From positions 39,049 through 103,048 of the forward strand of contig NZ_JASHJI010000023.1 of assembly GCF_030733265.1 (NCBI RefSeq): a stretch of DNA of 64,000 bases, written 5' to 3'. A program made the position numbers and the translations under genes. The notes under the pieces are model-generated. The model worked only from the letters and a program-made list of their open reading frames with translations, had not been told where the DNA came from and did not search any database. The DNA is from Roseibium sp. MMSF_3412 (lineage in GTDB: Bacteria > Pseudomonadota > Alphaproteobacteria > Rhizobiales > Stappiaceae). Every line of letters begins with the position of its first letter. The stretch's first letter is position 1. Positions 24,463 through 33,376 of the stretch are shown one piece after another.

Positions 24463-25233
24463 TCAAAGACGCCCCGTAATTGCCAGATATCTGCGATCCG
24501 GGCCTTCGAAACCCAGGCTCTCCATCTGTACGAAGATCGCAAACACCGCCGGTCCCTTTTCCGGGTAGAAGGTGAATACCCGTTCGATCCGATAAGAGAA
24601 CGGGCAGCGCCGGCTCTTGGGCACACTGGTGTCGTTGTTCAGGGTGCGGGTAACGCCGTTGCTCACCATTGTCAGGCGAAAGCCCCTGGTTTCAACACCG
24701 TACCCGGCGCATTCGGCGTTCTTGAGAGGATACTCGTTCAAGGTGAGGTCTATCGAGGTCTCGCCCTGCAAAAGCGGCAGCCGCGGCGCGACCTTGATGT
24801 GATACGGGTTGGAACCCAGTTCCGTCGCTGGATTGAAGGCAACCGTCTTCCCCTTCCCGAAGATGGAGGTCTTGTCGAGAAGCGCATGTGCCGCCTGCTG
24901 GTTCCGCGTGCGGGTTTCAGCAAGAGCATCTTCCGGATCGTAGCCATTTTCCTCATCGACTTCATCCACGCGGCGGAAAGGCGAAGGTTTCACCCAGCTG
25001 TCCGATCGGACATCCAGGACGAAGATTTCCGAATAGGGAAAGCCGGAGCCGTCCTGCCATCCATATTGTTCGAAGGCGAAAAAGTCCCCGTGGCTGGAAA
25101 AGCCGTAAATTTCCAGTTCGGCCGTATCGCCGGCGCGGACAGATGAAGGTGCGGAGCCGATGAGCGCGAGGACCGGGAGCAGGCAGAGGATCGCCTGACG
25201 AAAAAGCCGTGAGAACCGGAGACTGATTGGCAT
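24463..25233 (-). CDS. DUF2259 predicted secreted protein
   Basis: A 256-residue protein of the DUF2259 family, with a signal peptide (MPISLRFSRLFRQAILCLLPVLALIGSAPSSVRA, cleaved near AGDTAEL). The conserved start of the mature part, LEIYGFSSHGDFFAFEQYGWQDGSGFPYSEIFVLDV, is the family hallmark. ATG 25233 follows AAGGA. Function unknown. It lies upstream of rpe on the same strand, and may be cotranscribed with the BASS transporter upstream of it. Confidence 0.88.
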   Translation of the reverse strand: MPISLRFSRLFRQAILCLLPVLALIGSAPSSVRAGDTAELEIYGFSSHGDFFAFEQYGWQDGSGFPYSEIFVLDVRSDSWVKPSPFRRVDEVDEENGYDPEDALAETRTRNQQAAHALLDKTSIFGKGKTVAFNPATELGSNPYHIKVAPRLPLLQGETSIDLTLNEYPLKNAECAGYGVETRGFRLTMVSNGVTRTLNNDTSVPKSRRCPFSYRIERVFTFYPEKGPAVFAIFVQMESLGFEGPDRRYLAITGRL

Positions 25234-25293
25234 TGTGTAATCCTTCGACTGGGACTTTGGTTGCCCCAATCTTAGTGGCATCCGGTTCCGGTT

Positions 25294-26268
25294 TCAGGTC
25301 CGCTGCGTCACAGAATCCGCGTTTAGCCGGCAGAAAACCCTGACGAAGGGTTTCAGGAACATCGGCAGCAGATAGATCGGGAACTGGCCAACCGCGAACC
25401 AGAGCCAGGTGAATTCCGGCAAAACGCCACCGAAGGCGGCGACCATCAGGCCCATGTTCCGGGTTCCGCAGGTATGCGCGATGGCATAGGCATCTTCCCG
25501 CGTTGCCGGTGCGAACAAGACAAGCGACAGGAAGATCTGGGTCAGTGCAAGAGCGAAGGTGAACGCGGTGATCGCAAGCATGAAAAGCGGCTGCGACAGG
25601 AAATTTGCGGCGACCCCGTCCATGGCCGCGATCGCGAAGATGAGCAGCACGATCACGTTCAATCCGCTGATGTGATCGCCGCTTCGGGCGAGGCGTTCCC
25701 TGCCGAAGATCCTCTTCAGGACCATGGCAATGACGAATGCCCCTGCAAGCAGGATCGACAGCTTCAGCGCGAGGCCGCCAACACTCAGGGGCAGGGCGTC
25801 ACCCAGCATGAGGCCGCCGACAAAGGGGACGGTGAGGGGCGTCACGATCATGGCGGCGACCGAAAGGGCCAGGCTGAGCGTGCCATCGAGGCCGAGCAGG
25901 TAGATGAAGGCGGGCGCTGCCAGAACCGGTGGCGCGGCCGTGGAGATGAAAAGCGCAAGCGCGACGTCGGGTCCGAGCTGTGAAAGTCCTGTATGCGTCA
26001 AAAGGAGATAGGTGAGAAGCGGTACCCCGAGCATCATCCAGACGAGTGCGGCGATCAAAAGGGCGGGCCGCTTCAGGCGCGTCCTGATGGCGTTGTGATC
26101 GACGCGCAGAAACGCAAGCGTAAGCAGACCGAAAACGGCAAATTCAAGGTAAGGCCGCAGATAGGCGGACAAGGCCGGCAGGGCCAGGCCGATGAAGATG
26201 CTCACTGCGAGCGCGGTCGTTCCGTGACGGCCGATGAAGGCCAATCCTGCCGCGAGCATTCGAATCAT
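25294..26268 (-). CDS. BASS-family (bile acid:Na+ symporter-like) transporter
   Basis: A 324-residue membrane protein with about ten hydrophobic helices, in the layout of the bile acid/sodium symporter superfamily (LPALSAYLRPYLEFAVFGLLTLAFLRVD, ALFISTAAPPVLAAPAFIYLLGLDGTLSLALSVAAM, AIAHTCGTRNMGLMVAAFG). The GTRNMGL segment corresponds to the conserved sodium-site region of helix 9. It likely moves an organic anion, but the substrate is unknown. Divergent from the FAD oxidoreductase gene. Confidence 0.85.
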   Translation of the reverse strand: MIRMLAAGLAFIGRHGTTALAVSIFIGLALPALSAYLRPYLEFAVFGLLTLAFLRVDHNAIRTRLKRPALLIAALVWMMLGVPLLTYLLLTHTGLSQLGPDVALALFISTAAPPVLAAPAFIYLLGLDGTLSLALSVAAMIVTPLTVPFVGGLMLGDALPLSVGGLALKLSILLAGAFVIAMVLKRIFGRERLARSGDHISGLNVIVLLIFAIAAMDGVAANFLSQPLFMLAITAFTFALALTQIFLSLVLFAPATREDAYAIAHTCGTRNMGLMVAAFGGVLPEFTWLWFAVGQFPIYLLPMFLKPFVRVFCRLNADSVTQRT

Positions 26269-26374
26269 CTAAAGTCGTCTCCTGAAACCGCGAGGTGATG
26301 CGGACACCTTGCGCTACTTAACCGAACGGGAGCGCCGATGCCAGTCAGATCGGCTCGCCTGACATGCTTCGGGT

Positions 26375-27649
26375 ATGTGTATGACAAACAAGGCAGGTCA
26401 GCCACGTTTTCATGATGTTGTGGTGCTTGGCGCCGGCATTGTCGGTGTCTGCACCGCCATCCATTTGCGGCGGCTGGGGCTGGACGTCGCCCTGGTCGAC
26501 CGGGCACATCCGGGTGAAGAAGCTTCCTTCGGCAATGCCGGGATCGTTCAGTGCAACGGTTTTACTCCGCATGCCATACCGACCAACCCCGTCCAGCTTG
26601 TCAAAATCGCTCTCGGCATGTCGAGTGCTGTTTCGCTCAACCTCAAGAAGACGTTCGAGCTTTTGCCCTGGCTCCGGCAGTATCACGCAGCGGGCAGCCC
26701 TCGCGGCATCGAGGCCTATTCCAGGGCCATCGCACCGCTGAGAGCGCTTGCTGCGGAGGATCACCTCGACCTTGCGAAATCAACCATTGCCGACCGCTTT
26801 TACCGGAAGGGTGGGTGGCTTTATCTCTACCGCAGCGATGCCTCATACCGCCATGGCGAGGTTGAACGTCACTACGCCCGGGTGTTCGGCGTCACTTACG
26901 ACGAACTTCAGTCTGAAGAAACGCGCGCGCTCGAGCCTGGACTGAAATCGGCTAACTTCAAGGCCGTTCACTGGCTTGAGAGCTGCTCGGTGACCAACCC
27001 GGGCGCCGTCGTTGACGCATTCTGGCGGGGTTTCATCCAGGAAGGGGGGGAATACTTCCGCGGCGATGCCCTGACGCTTCAGCGGCATCACGGAGACTGG
27101 GCGCTGGAAAGCGAACGCGGAACCCTTCTTGCCGGGAATGCCGTGATTGCCCTCGGGGCATGGTCCAACGACCTTTTGAAAAAATTCGGGGAAGAGTTTC
27201 CGCTGGTTGCCAAGCGCGGTTATCACATGCATTTCCAGCCTCAGACCGGAGCCTCGCTGTCCAGGCCCGTGGTGGACGTGGACAACGGTTTTGCGCTCAC
27301 GCCAACGGACAAGGGGATCCGTCTGACAACCGGTGTCGAGCTTGCCGACCGGGATGCGCCGCCCAATCCCAACATCATCAAGCTGGCGAAACGGCGGGCT
27401 TCGGAGCTCCTGCCGCTCGGGCGGGCGCTCCAGGAGGAACCGTGGCTCGGATCGAGGCCGTGTCTGCCGGACTCCCTGCCTGTCTGCGGTCCGTCCCGGA
27501 GAACGCCCGGTCTCTGGCTCAATTTCGGCCACGGCCATGACGGGTTCACGCTCGGTCCTGTCACCGGACGGCTATTGGCGGAGCAGATTGCCGGCAGGGA
27601 GACAGGGTTTGATCTGAGCGCCTTCACAGCGGCGCGATTTGCCGATTGA
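26375..27649 (+). CDS. DadA-type FAD-dependent amino-acid oxidoreductase
   Basis: A 424-residue flavoprotein of the DAO/DadA group, oxidatively deaminating D-amino acids or related amines. The N-terminal Rossmann motif is VVVLGAGIVGVCTAIHLRRLGLDVALVDR; other landmarks are EEASFGNAGIVQCNGFTP (FAD binding), YRKGGWLYLYRSDASY, VIALGAWSNDLLKKFG, KRGYHMHFQPQ and the C-terminal GPSRRTPGLWLNFGHGHDGFTLGPVTGRLLAEQI. Two in-frame ATGs (26375, 26381) are equally possible. Divergent from the BASS transporter. Electrons probably go to the quinone pool, by family analogy. Confidence 0.9.
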   Translation: MCMTNKAGQPRFHDVVVLGAGIVGVCTAIHLRRLGLDVALVDRAHPGEEASFGNAGIVQCNGFTPHAIPTNPVQLVKIALGMSSAVSLNLKKTFELLPWLRQYHAAGSPRGIEAYSRAIAPLRALAAEDHLDLAKSTIADRFYRKGGWLYLYRSDASYRHGEVERHYARVFGVTYDELQSEETRALEPGLKSANFKAVHWLESCSVTNPGAVVDAFWRGFIQEGGEYFRGDALTLQRHHGDWALESERGTLLAGNAVIALGAWSNDLLKKFGEEFPLVAKRGYHMHFQPQTGASLSRPVVDVDNGFALTPTDKGIRLTTGVELADRDAPPNPNIIKLAKRRASELLPLGRALQEEPWLGSRPCLPDSLPVCGPSRRTPGLWLNFGHGHDGFTLGPVTGRLLAEQIAGRETGFDLSAFTAARFAD

Positions 27650-27759
27650 TCCGGCTCAGGATGCGGTCTCTGGCGTATTGGTCCTGTGCTAAGGGCCTGC
27701 CATTCATGGACTATCTTTAATTTGGCAGCGCGCGGGCGCTCCCCATTTTGAGGTCATTG

Positions 27760-27776
27760 ACCGGCACGGTGCCGGT
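27760..27776. promoter_or_regulatory. 17-bp palindrome before the PepSY gene
   Basis: ACCGGCAC-G-GTGCCGGT, a perfect 8-bp inverted repeat centred on one base, 20 bp before the PepSY start and just before its ribosome-binding site. It could be an operator or a leader hairpin. It lacks a T tract. Confidence 0.35.
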
Positions 27777-27795
27777 ACCAGTCAGGAGATCAGTC

Positions 27796-28077
27796 ATGAT
27801 CCATTTGAACGCATTCAGTCCGGCGAAAACCGGGTTGCTCGCCGCCGCCATCGCCATCGGAACCTGTTCGGCAGCCTTTGCCCAGTTTGAGGTCGGTGAC
27901 ACGTTGGGGCAGTCCGTTTCCGAGATTGCCGGTTCCCTGGAAGCAGGCGGCTACGAAATCCGTGAAATTGACGTTGAGCGGAACCGGATCGAGGTCGAAG
28001 CCGTCCTGGAAGGGACCAAGTACGAGATCAAGGTGGACCCGCAGTCCGGGCAGGTGATCAAGGTCGAGCTGGACTAG
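27796..28077 (+). CDS. PepSY-domain periplasmic protein
   Basis: A 93-residue secreted protein: a signal peptide (MIHLNAFSPAKTGLLAAAIAIGTCSAAFAQ) followed by one PepSY domain (FEVGDTLGQSVSEIAGSLEAGGYEIREIDVERNRIEVEAVLEGTKYEIKVDPQSGQVIKVELD), a small fold found in protease inhibitors and some periplasmic two-component accessory proteins. The ATG at 27796 follows AGGAGAT. Function unknown. Confidence 0.88.
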   Translation: MIHLNAFSPAKTGLLAAAIAIGTCSAAFAQFEVGDTLGQSVSEIAGSLEAGGYEIREIDVERNRIEVEAVLEGTKYEIKVDPQSGQVIKVELD

Positions 28078-28327
28078 GTGATGGACCCACAAATGAGACT
28101 GAAATGGCATGCGAAATGGCAACATCCCGTCAGGAAGGGTGTGTGGAGCGGGCTTCCTGCCCGGTCAAGCACGCTGACGCCACGGGGTGAAGCCATTTCC
28201 ATGTCCTTCGGATTTGACCGGCTTGCGCCTCCTCTGCGTTGCGAAAGGCTTGAAAATGAAGGACCGCCATCGCAGCCGCCTGTTCCTGTGACGGGCGTTG
28301 CAGGCGTGCCCGGGGCTTCTGACAGCG
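28078..28327. other. Intergenic stretch between PepSY and the Lrp gene
   Basis: 250 bp between convergent genes. I see no terminator with a clean T tract, no gene with a ribosome-binding site and no repeat. A short plus-strand open frame running into the Lrp gene looks like noise. Confidence 0.4.
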
Positions 28328-28807
28328 CTAGTTTTCCCGGAGTGGCAGCGCGACCGTGTCCTTGACCGTGTTCACGACAATGCGCGACTGCACATCCGAG
28401 ACCAGCGTGTTGTCGAGCAGTTTCAGGCGCAGGAAATTGTCATAGGTCTTGATGTCGTCCGTGACCACCTTGATGAGGTAGTCGACGGCACCGGTAATGC
28501 GCTCGCAGGTCACGACTTCCGGCCAGTGATGAACGAGTTTGTCGAACGTGTCCATGTTGTCCCGGCTGGGCACTGCCAGCTTGACGAAGGAATAGGCGAC
28601 GAATCCCAGCCCCACGGATTCCCGGTCGACGATCGCCGTGATCTGCCGGATGATTCCCTGTTCCTTCAGACGCTTGATCCGCCGCCAGCAGGGCGTCTGG
28701 CTCATTCCGGCCTCCTTGGCAACCTCGGCTATGGAGAGCGATGCGTCGCGTTGCAGGACTCGCAGAACACGAATGTCGGAAGGGTCGAGAAGATTTTTAT
28801 CGGTCAT
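28328..28807 (-). CDS. Lrp/AsnC-family transcriptional regulator
   Basis: A 159-residue feast/famine regulator: an N-terminal winged helix (LDPSDIRVLRVLQRDASLSIAEVAKEAGMSQTPCWRRIKRLKEQGIIRQITAIVD) and a C-terminal RAM domain (FVKLAVPSRDNMDTFDKLVHHWPEVVTCERITGAVDYLIKVVTDDIKTYDNFL). It likely senses an amino acid. It is transcribed divergently, with 146 bp between starts, from the indolepyruvate-ferredoxin oxidoreductase-type gene, which is its probable target. Confidence 0.94.
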   Translation of the reverse strand: MTDKNLLDPSDIRVLRVLQRDASLSIAEVAKEAGMSQTPCWRRIKRLKEQGIIRQITAIVDRESVGLGFVAYSFVKLAVPSRDNMDTFDKLVHHWPEVVTCERITGAVDYLIKVVTDDIKTYDNFLRLKLLDNTLVSDVQSRIVVNTVKDTVALPLREN

Positions 28808-28953
28808 GGCTGATATGGGGAAATTTTATGCGCTTTCTGGGAATGGAAGCGGTACGATAGCACAGAAACTGCACGAGAAAAGGATGATATTTATCTGAAG
28901 ATGGCGAGCGGAGAGGTGCAGCCGCCAAGGTCGACGTTTCAGGAGGACGCTGG

Positions 28954-31900
28954 ATGAACGTTCATATGCCAACCGTGTCGTTGGAAGACAAATATGTCGC
29001 AACGGATGGACAGGTCTATCTGACCGGCATTCAGGCGCTCGTGCGGCTTGCACTTGAACGTGCCGCGCTGGATCGCCAGGCCGGTCTGAAATCGGGCGGT
29101 TTCATCTCGGGATATCGCGGATCTCCTCTCGCGGGATACGACACGGAACTGATGCGCGCGCACCGGCATCTTGAGCGAAGCAACGTGGTTTTCAAACCCG
29201 GCGTCAACGAGGAACTGGGCGCAACGGCCGTCTGGGGCAGCCAGAAACTGCGCGGTGAGGGCGGTGTCGGCCGCCCGACCGAGTATGATGGCGTCTTCGG
29301 TATCTGGTACGGAAAGGCACCGGGTGTCGACCGTGCGGGCGATGTCCTTCGCCAGGCGAATGCCTCTGGAACCGATCGGAACGGCGGTGTGCTTGCGCTG
29401 GCCGGTGACGACCATCTTGCCAAGTCCTCCATCCTTCCGGCCCAGAGCGAGTTCTTCTTCGAGCACGCGGAGATCCCAGTGCTCAACCCGTCCGATATTC
29501 AGGACGTGCTGGATTACGGTCTCCACGGGCTCGAAATGTCCCGGTTCACCAGCCTCTGGACGGCCCTGATCTGCGTCGCGGACACAATGGACGCATCAGC
29601 GACCATCAACGTTTCGCCCGACAGGCTCCGGCTTGTCCGTCCGCTGGAAGGCGATCCGCGCAAAGACTACCGCCAGAACCGGGATCTGCTTCTCGGCAAC
29701 CGTCTGGAGACCGAACGGCTGGTGCGCGACCTCCGGATTCCGGCAGCGCAGAACTATGTGCGCACCAACGGCCTGGATCGCGTGACATTCGGAACGAGGG
29801 GACAGGCCAAACTCGGGATCGTTGCGTCCGGCAAGGCTTACAGAGACCTTCTTCAGGCGCTCAATCTGATGGGCATCAGCGAAGATTTTGCCAAATCCAT
29901 CGGCCTTGCCGTCTACAAGGTTGCCATGACCTGGCCGCTGGAGCCTCTGGGACTGCGCGACTTCGCCCGTGGCACCGAGCGCCTGCTCGTCGTCGAGCAC
30001 AAGCGCGCGTTCATGGAAACCCAGATCAAGGCGATTTCCTACCACTGGCCGGAGATGAGCCGTCCTGAAATCTGGGGCAAGCGCCGTCCGGACGGCGCGC
30101 CGTTCCTTTCCGATGTTCTGGAGCTTTCCGTCGCCGAACTGATCAAGGGGCTGATGGCATGGCTGCCGCAGGATGTCGTTTCGGAGGAAATGGGCGCGGT
30201 TGCCAACCGGATGACGAAACAGGTCATGTGGGCGCAGGGACATGCAGAGCGTGCCGCGCGCATTCCCTATTTCTGCTCGGGCTGCCCGCATTCCACATCG
30301 ACCAAGACACCCGAGGGTTCGCGTTCCATGCCGGGGATCGGCTGCCATGCCATGACCGAAATGGCGGGCCGTACCACCGAGGGTCAGATCGCCATGGGCG
30401 GCGAGGGCGTTCTCTGGGTTGGCCAACAGCCGTTTTCCGGTGACAGCCACGTCTTTGCCAATGTCGGCGATGGAACCTATTTCCATTCCGGTATCCTTGC
30501 GATCCGCCAGGCATTGGCCTCGAAAGTGCCGATCACCTACAAGATCCTCTATAACGACGCTGTCGCCATGACAGGCGGCCAGCAGGTCGACGGTCAGCTC
30601 ACCGTTCCGCAGATCACGCGGCAGCTTGAAGCGGAAGGTGTCGAGCGTATCGCCGTTGTTTCGGAAAATCCGGAGGCCTACGGCTCCTGGACGCCGCTGG
30701 CCGAAGGCACAAAAATTCACCATCGCGACGAGCTGATGGATGTTCAGAAGGACCTTCAGGGGTTCAACGGCGTGTCCGTGATCGTTTACGATCAGACTTG
30801 TGCTGCCGAAAAGCGGCGCCGCCGCAAGCGCGGGCTTTATCCGGACCCGGACAAGCGGCTATTCATCAACGACCGCGTTTGTGAAGGATGCGGCGACTGT
30901 TCGGTCCAGTCGAACTGCCTCTCCGTTGAGCCGCTTGCAACACCCTTTGGCGAAAAGCGCGTGATCAACCAGTCGAGCTGCAACAAGGATTTCTCCTGCA
31001 TCAAGGGTTTTTGCCCTTCGTTTGTCGAGATTGACGGCGCGGCGCTCCGCAAGCCGAAAAAGGCCGATGTCAACATTGAAGCGATGGTCGACGCGCTGCC
31101 CGAGCCGGCGCTGGCCACGCTTGAACGGACCCGGAATGCGCTCGTTGCCGGTATCGGCGGTATGGGCGTCACCACGATCAGTGCCGTTCTGGCAATGGCG
31201 GCCCATGTGGACGGCAAGCAGGCTTCGACGCTCGACATGACCGGTCTGGCCCAGAAAGGCGGACCCGTAACCTCGCATATCCGTTTCGCGGCGAGCGACC
31301 GGTCGATCGAAGGGCCGCGCGTTCCCACGGCAAGCCTCGATCTTCTGATTGCAAGCGACCTTGTTGTGGCGACCAATGCGGACCAGCTTGCGCTCGCGCA
31401 GCGCGGGCACACCCTGACGGTCGCTAACACCAAGGTAGCGCCCACGGCCGAATTCGTGCTCAAGCAGACGCTGTCCTTCGATGAACAGCGCATGGACAAG
31501 GCACTGAAGGAGGCTTCCGGCACCTATCTTGCGATGAACGCGGCGGAGATTGCCGAGAAGCTTCTTGGCGATGCGATTTTTGCCAACATGCTGCTGGTCG
31601 GCATGGCGTATCAGAGCGGAGCGCTGCCGGTGTCCGGTTATGCGATCGAAACGGCGCTGGAGCTTAACGGCGCTGCCGTTGCCAACAACGTGAAAGCCTT
31701 CCGTGCCGGGCGGGTGCTGGCGGCAGACCCGCAAAAACTTCTTGCAGCGCTTCCGTCGCAAGAAACGCCCAGGGCGCTGAGCCTCGACGAAAAGACAGCG
31801 CTCCACGAAAACGAACTCACGCTTTACCAGGATGCGGCCTATGCCGCGGTTTACCGGGAGCTGGTTCAGGCCGTCAAAGAGGCCGACACGCAACATGGCA

Positions 31901-32472
31901 CCGGCACATTGCGGCTGACGCAGACAGTTGCCGACATGCTTTACAAGGTCATGGCCTACAAGGACGAATATGAGGTCGCACGCCTCTACTCCGACGCGGA
32001 TTTCCGGCAGAAGGTGCATCAGCGCTTCGAGGATCCGAAGGCGATCAAGGTCCATCTGGCGCCTCCGCTTCTGGCCCACCGGATCGATCCGAAAACGGGG
32101 CGCCCTGAAAAGATCGCCTTCGGGCCATGGATCTTCAGCGCTTTCAAGCTGCTGGCAAGGTTCAAGGGTTTCCGGGGGAAATGGTACGATCCCTTTGGCA
32201 AGACTGCGGAAAGGCGTGCGGAGCGGGCCCTGATTGAACAGTACAAGGCCGACATTGCTGAAATCCTGAACCGTCTGCCGTTCGTGAATTACGGCCTGCT
32301 CGTGGAGCTTGCCCGCATTCCGGATCTGGTCAGAGGCTTCGGCCCCGTAAAGGAAGCGAACCTGAAGAAAGCGATGGACAAGCGGCAGGTCCTCCTGGAG
32401 CAGCTGAACAAAACGGATAATGGCGGCGATCATCGCGACACCCAGGCCCAGTTCCTGGAAGCAGCCGAGTAG
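28954..32472 (+). CDS. Indolepyruvate ferredoxin oxidoreductase-family protein (fused)
   Basis: A 1172-residue fused 2-oxoacid:ferredoxin oxidoreductase that combines the alpha and beta parts of indolepyruvate ferredoxin oxidoreductase in one chain. In order: an N-terminal pyrimidine-binding domain (QALVRLALERAALDRQAGLKSGGFISGYRGSPLAGYD), a central thiamine-diphosphate domain (CSGCPHSTSTKTPEGSRSMPGIGCHAMTEMAGR; MGGEGVLWVGQQPF; NVGDGTYFHSGILAIRQA), an iron-sulfur part (CEGCGDCSVQSNC about residues 647-660, then a second Cys group SSCNKDFSCIKGFCPSF), and a C-terminal gamma domain (VAGIGGMGVTTISAVLAMAAH, LDMTGLAQKGGPVTSHIR). It should decarboxylate an aryl- or branched-chain 2-oxo acid to the acyl-CoA, serving amino acid degradation. 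Divergent from the Lrp gene. Confidence 0.95.
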   Translation: MNVHMPTVSLEDKYVATDGQVYLTGIQALVRLALERAALDRQAGLKSGGFISGYRGSPLAGYDTELMRAHRHLERSNVVFKPGVNEELGATAVWGSQKLRGEGGVGRPTEYDGVFGIWYGKAPGVDRAGDVLRQANASGTDRNGGVLALAGDDHLAKSSILPAQSEFFFEHAEIPVLNPSDIQDVLDYGLHGLEMSRFTSLWTALICVADTMDASATINVSPDRLRLVRPLEGDPRKDYRQNRDLLLGNRLETERLVRDLRIPAAQNYVRTNGLDRVTFGTRGQAKLGIVASGKAYRDLLQALNLMGISEDFAKSIGLAVYKVAMTWPLEPLGLRDFARGTERLLVVEHKRAFMETQIKAISYHWPEMSRPEIWGKRRPDGAPFLSDVLELSVAELIKGLMAWLPQDVVSEEMGAVANRMTKQVMWAQGHAERAARIPYFCSGCPHSTSTKTPEGSRSMPGIGCHAMTEMAGRTTEGQIAMGGEGVLWVGQQPFSGDSHVFANVGDGTYFHSGILAIRQALASKVPITYKILYNDAVAMTGGQQVDGQLTVPQITRQLEAEGVERIAVVSENPEAYGSWTPLAEGTKIHHRDELMDVQKDLQGFNGVSVIVYDQTCAAEKRRRRKRGLYPDPDKRLFINDRVCEGCGDCSVQSNCLSVEPLATPFGEKRVINQSSCNKDFSCIKGFCPSFVEIDGAALRKPKKADVNIEAMVDALPEPALATLERTRNALVAGIGGMGVTTISAVLAMAAHVDGKQASTLDMTGLAQKGGPVTSHIRFAASDRSIEGPRVPTASLDLLIASDLVVATNADQLALAQRGHTLTVANTKVAPTAEFVLKQTLSFDEQRMDKALKEASGTYLAMNAAEIAEKLLGDAIFANMLLVGMAYQSGALPVSGYAIETALELNGAAVANNVKAFRAGRVLAADPQKLLAALPSQETPRALSLDEKTALHENELTLYQDAAYAAVYRELVQAVKEADTQHGTGTLRLTQTVADMLYKVMAYKDEYEVARLYSDADFRQKVHQRFEDPKAIKVHLAPPLLAHRIDPKTGRPEKIAFGPWIFSAFKLLARFKGFRGKWYDPFGKTAERRAERALIEQYKADIAEILNRLPFVNYGLLVELARIPDLVRGFGPVKEANLKKAMDKRQVLLEQLNKTDNGGDHRDTQAQFLEAAE

Positions 32473-32631
32473 GGGCGCATCGCGTCCCTGTCGTTGCCGT
32501 CGCTAATTCGCGCACGCGTGGTGCGGTACATGCGGCATGTGCCCTGGCGGCTCCGACGGGTGTTTTCCAGGCCACAGGCGCTGCGCAGACCCTGTAAGCC
32601 CTTACGGATGCGCTGACCGATGATCGCGCCG

Positions 32632-32868
32632 TCAGAACCACAGACCTGTATCAACGCGTTTGGGCGCGCGGCGCAGCTGTTCATGGGTGCGGATATCTTC
32701 GTCGGGGAGCACGTCGCTCAAGAGCTCGGTCGGAATGCGCCGAAGGGATCGGCGCCGCCTGTTGTCTGCCAGCCAGTTTTGCAAGACGTCGACAAGCAGC
32801 CGGACCGGCGAGGTTGCGGCGGCAGATCTTGGCCTGTGCGGGACGGGCAAGGGGGTCACTTTAGGCAT
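32632..32868 (-). CDS. Small DUF1127-like protein
   Basis: A 78-residue basic protein. The core LLVDVLQNWLADNRRRRSLRRIPTELLSDVLPDEDIRTHEQLRR has the pattern of DUF1127 proteins (an arginine-rich helix followed by a region that sets the distance from a conserved acidic loop), which in several alphaproteobacteria act with RNA or in phosphate/stress responses. The ATG at 32868 is preceded by AGGAGGAGCGC, an unusually strong ribosome-binding site, and a very AT-rich upstream region. The match is by pattern, so the family call is tentative. Confidence 0.65.
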   Translation of the reverse strand: MPKVTPLPVPHRPRSAAATSPVRLLVDVLQNWLADNRRRRSLRRIPTELLSDVLPDEDIRTHEQLRRAPKRVDTGLWF

Positions 32869-33376
32869 GCGCTCCTCCTGAATAAAAAAAGATTTATCTT
32901 TTTAATTTAGAGGGAGTCCGGCCCGGTTCAATAAAAAAAGGAAAATATTTTTAAATTTACTCCTGTAGCGAGGACGCGCGATTGCTTCAGCCTTTGCGTC
33001 GGGCCGTTGTGCAAAAGAGCGGTCCTGACAGGCCCGACATTGCAAAAAGTACTGAATTGCTTGCCGGTGGCGCTTTGACGGCGTGCAGACGTGTAAACAA
33101 GGTGTCTTCAGTTCGCAGGTGCAGCATCTTTTTTTCGATCGAATTTACAATTTTTTTCCTCTTTCTTGCGGGTTGGATTTTGTTAGAAAAATTTTGAAAT
33201 TTCCATGCAATTCAAAAGCTTGCAGCGGCTTTGGGCAATGAAAGTCGAATTTTCGGTAAATTTGTCAAAAAGACAGTTACATTCCGTTCAAACCTGTTGG
33301 TTTCTTCTTTAATTCTCCAAATCATCTTCGATATCAGAGCCCTAGGTGGCGTTTGTGTAGGAACTGGTGTCGAAGC
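32869..33376. other. AT-rich divergent intergenic region
   Basis: 508 bp between the DUF1127-like gene and the DUF2336 gene. It is far more AT-rich than its neighbours, with runs such as AATAAAAAAAG, ATTTTTAAATTTA and TACAATTTTTTT. It must carry two divergent promoters. A 71-codon plus-strand frame (32982-33197) ending in a hydrophobic stretch lacks a ribosome-binding site. A small RNA here is possible but nothing specific supports it. Confidence 0.5.

Noticed and set aside
32982..33197. Plus-strand 71-codon ORF in the AT-rich spacer
   Set aside because: No ribosome-binding site, odd composition, and the hydrophobic end comes from the T-rich sequence.
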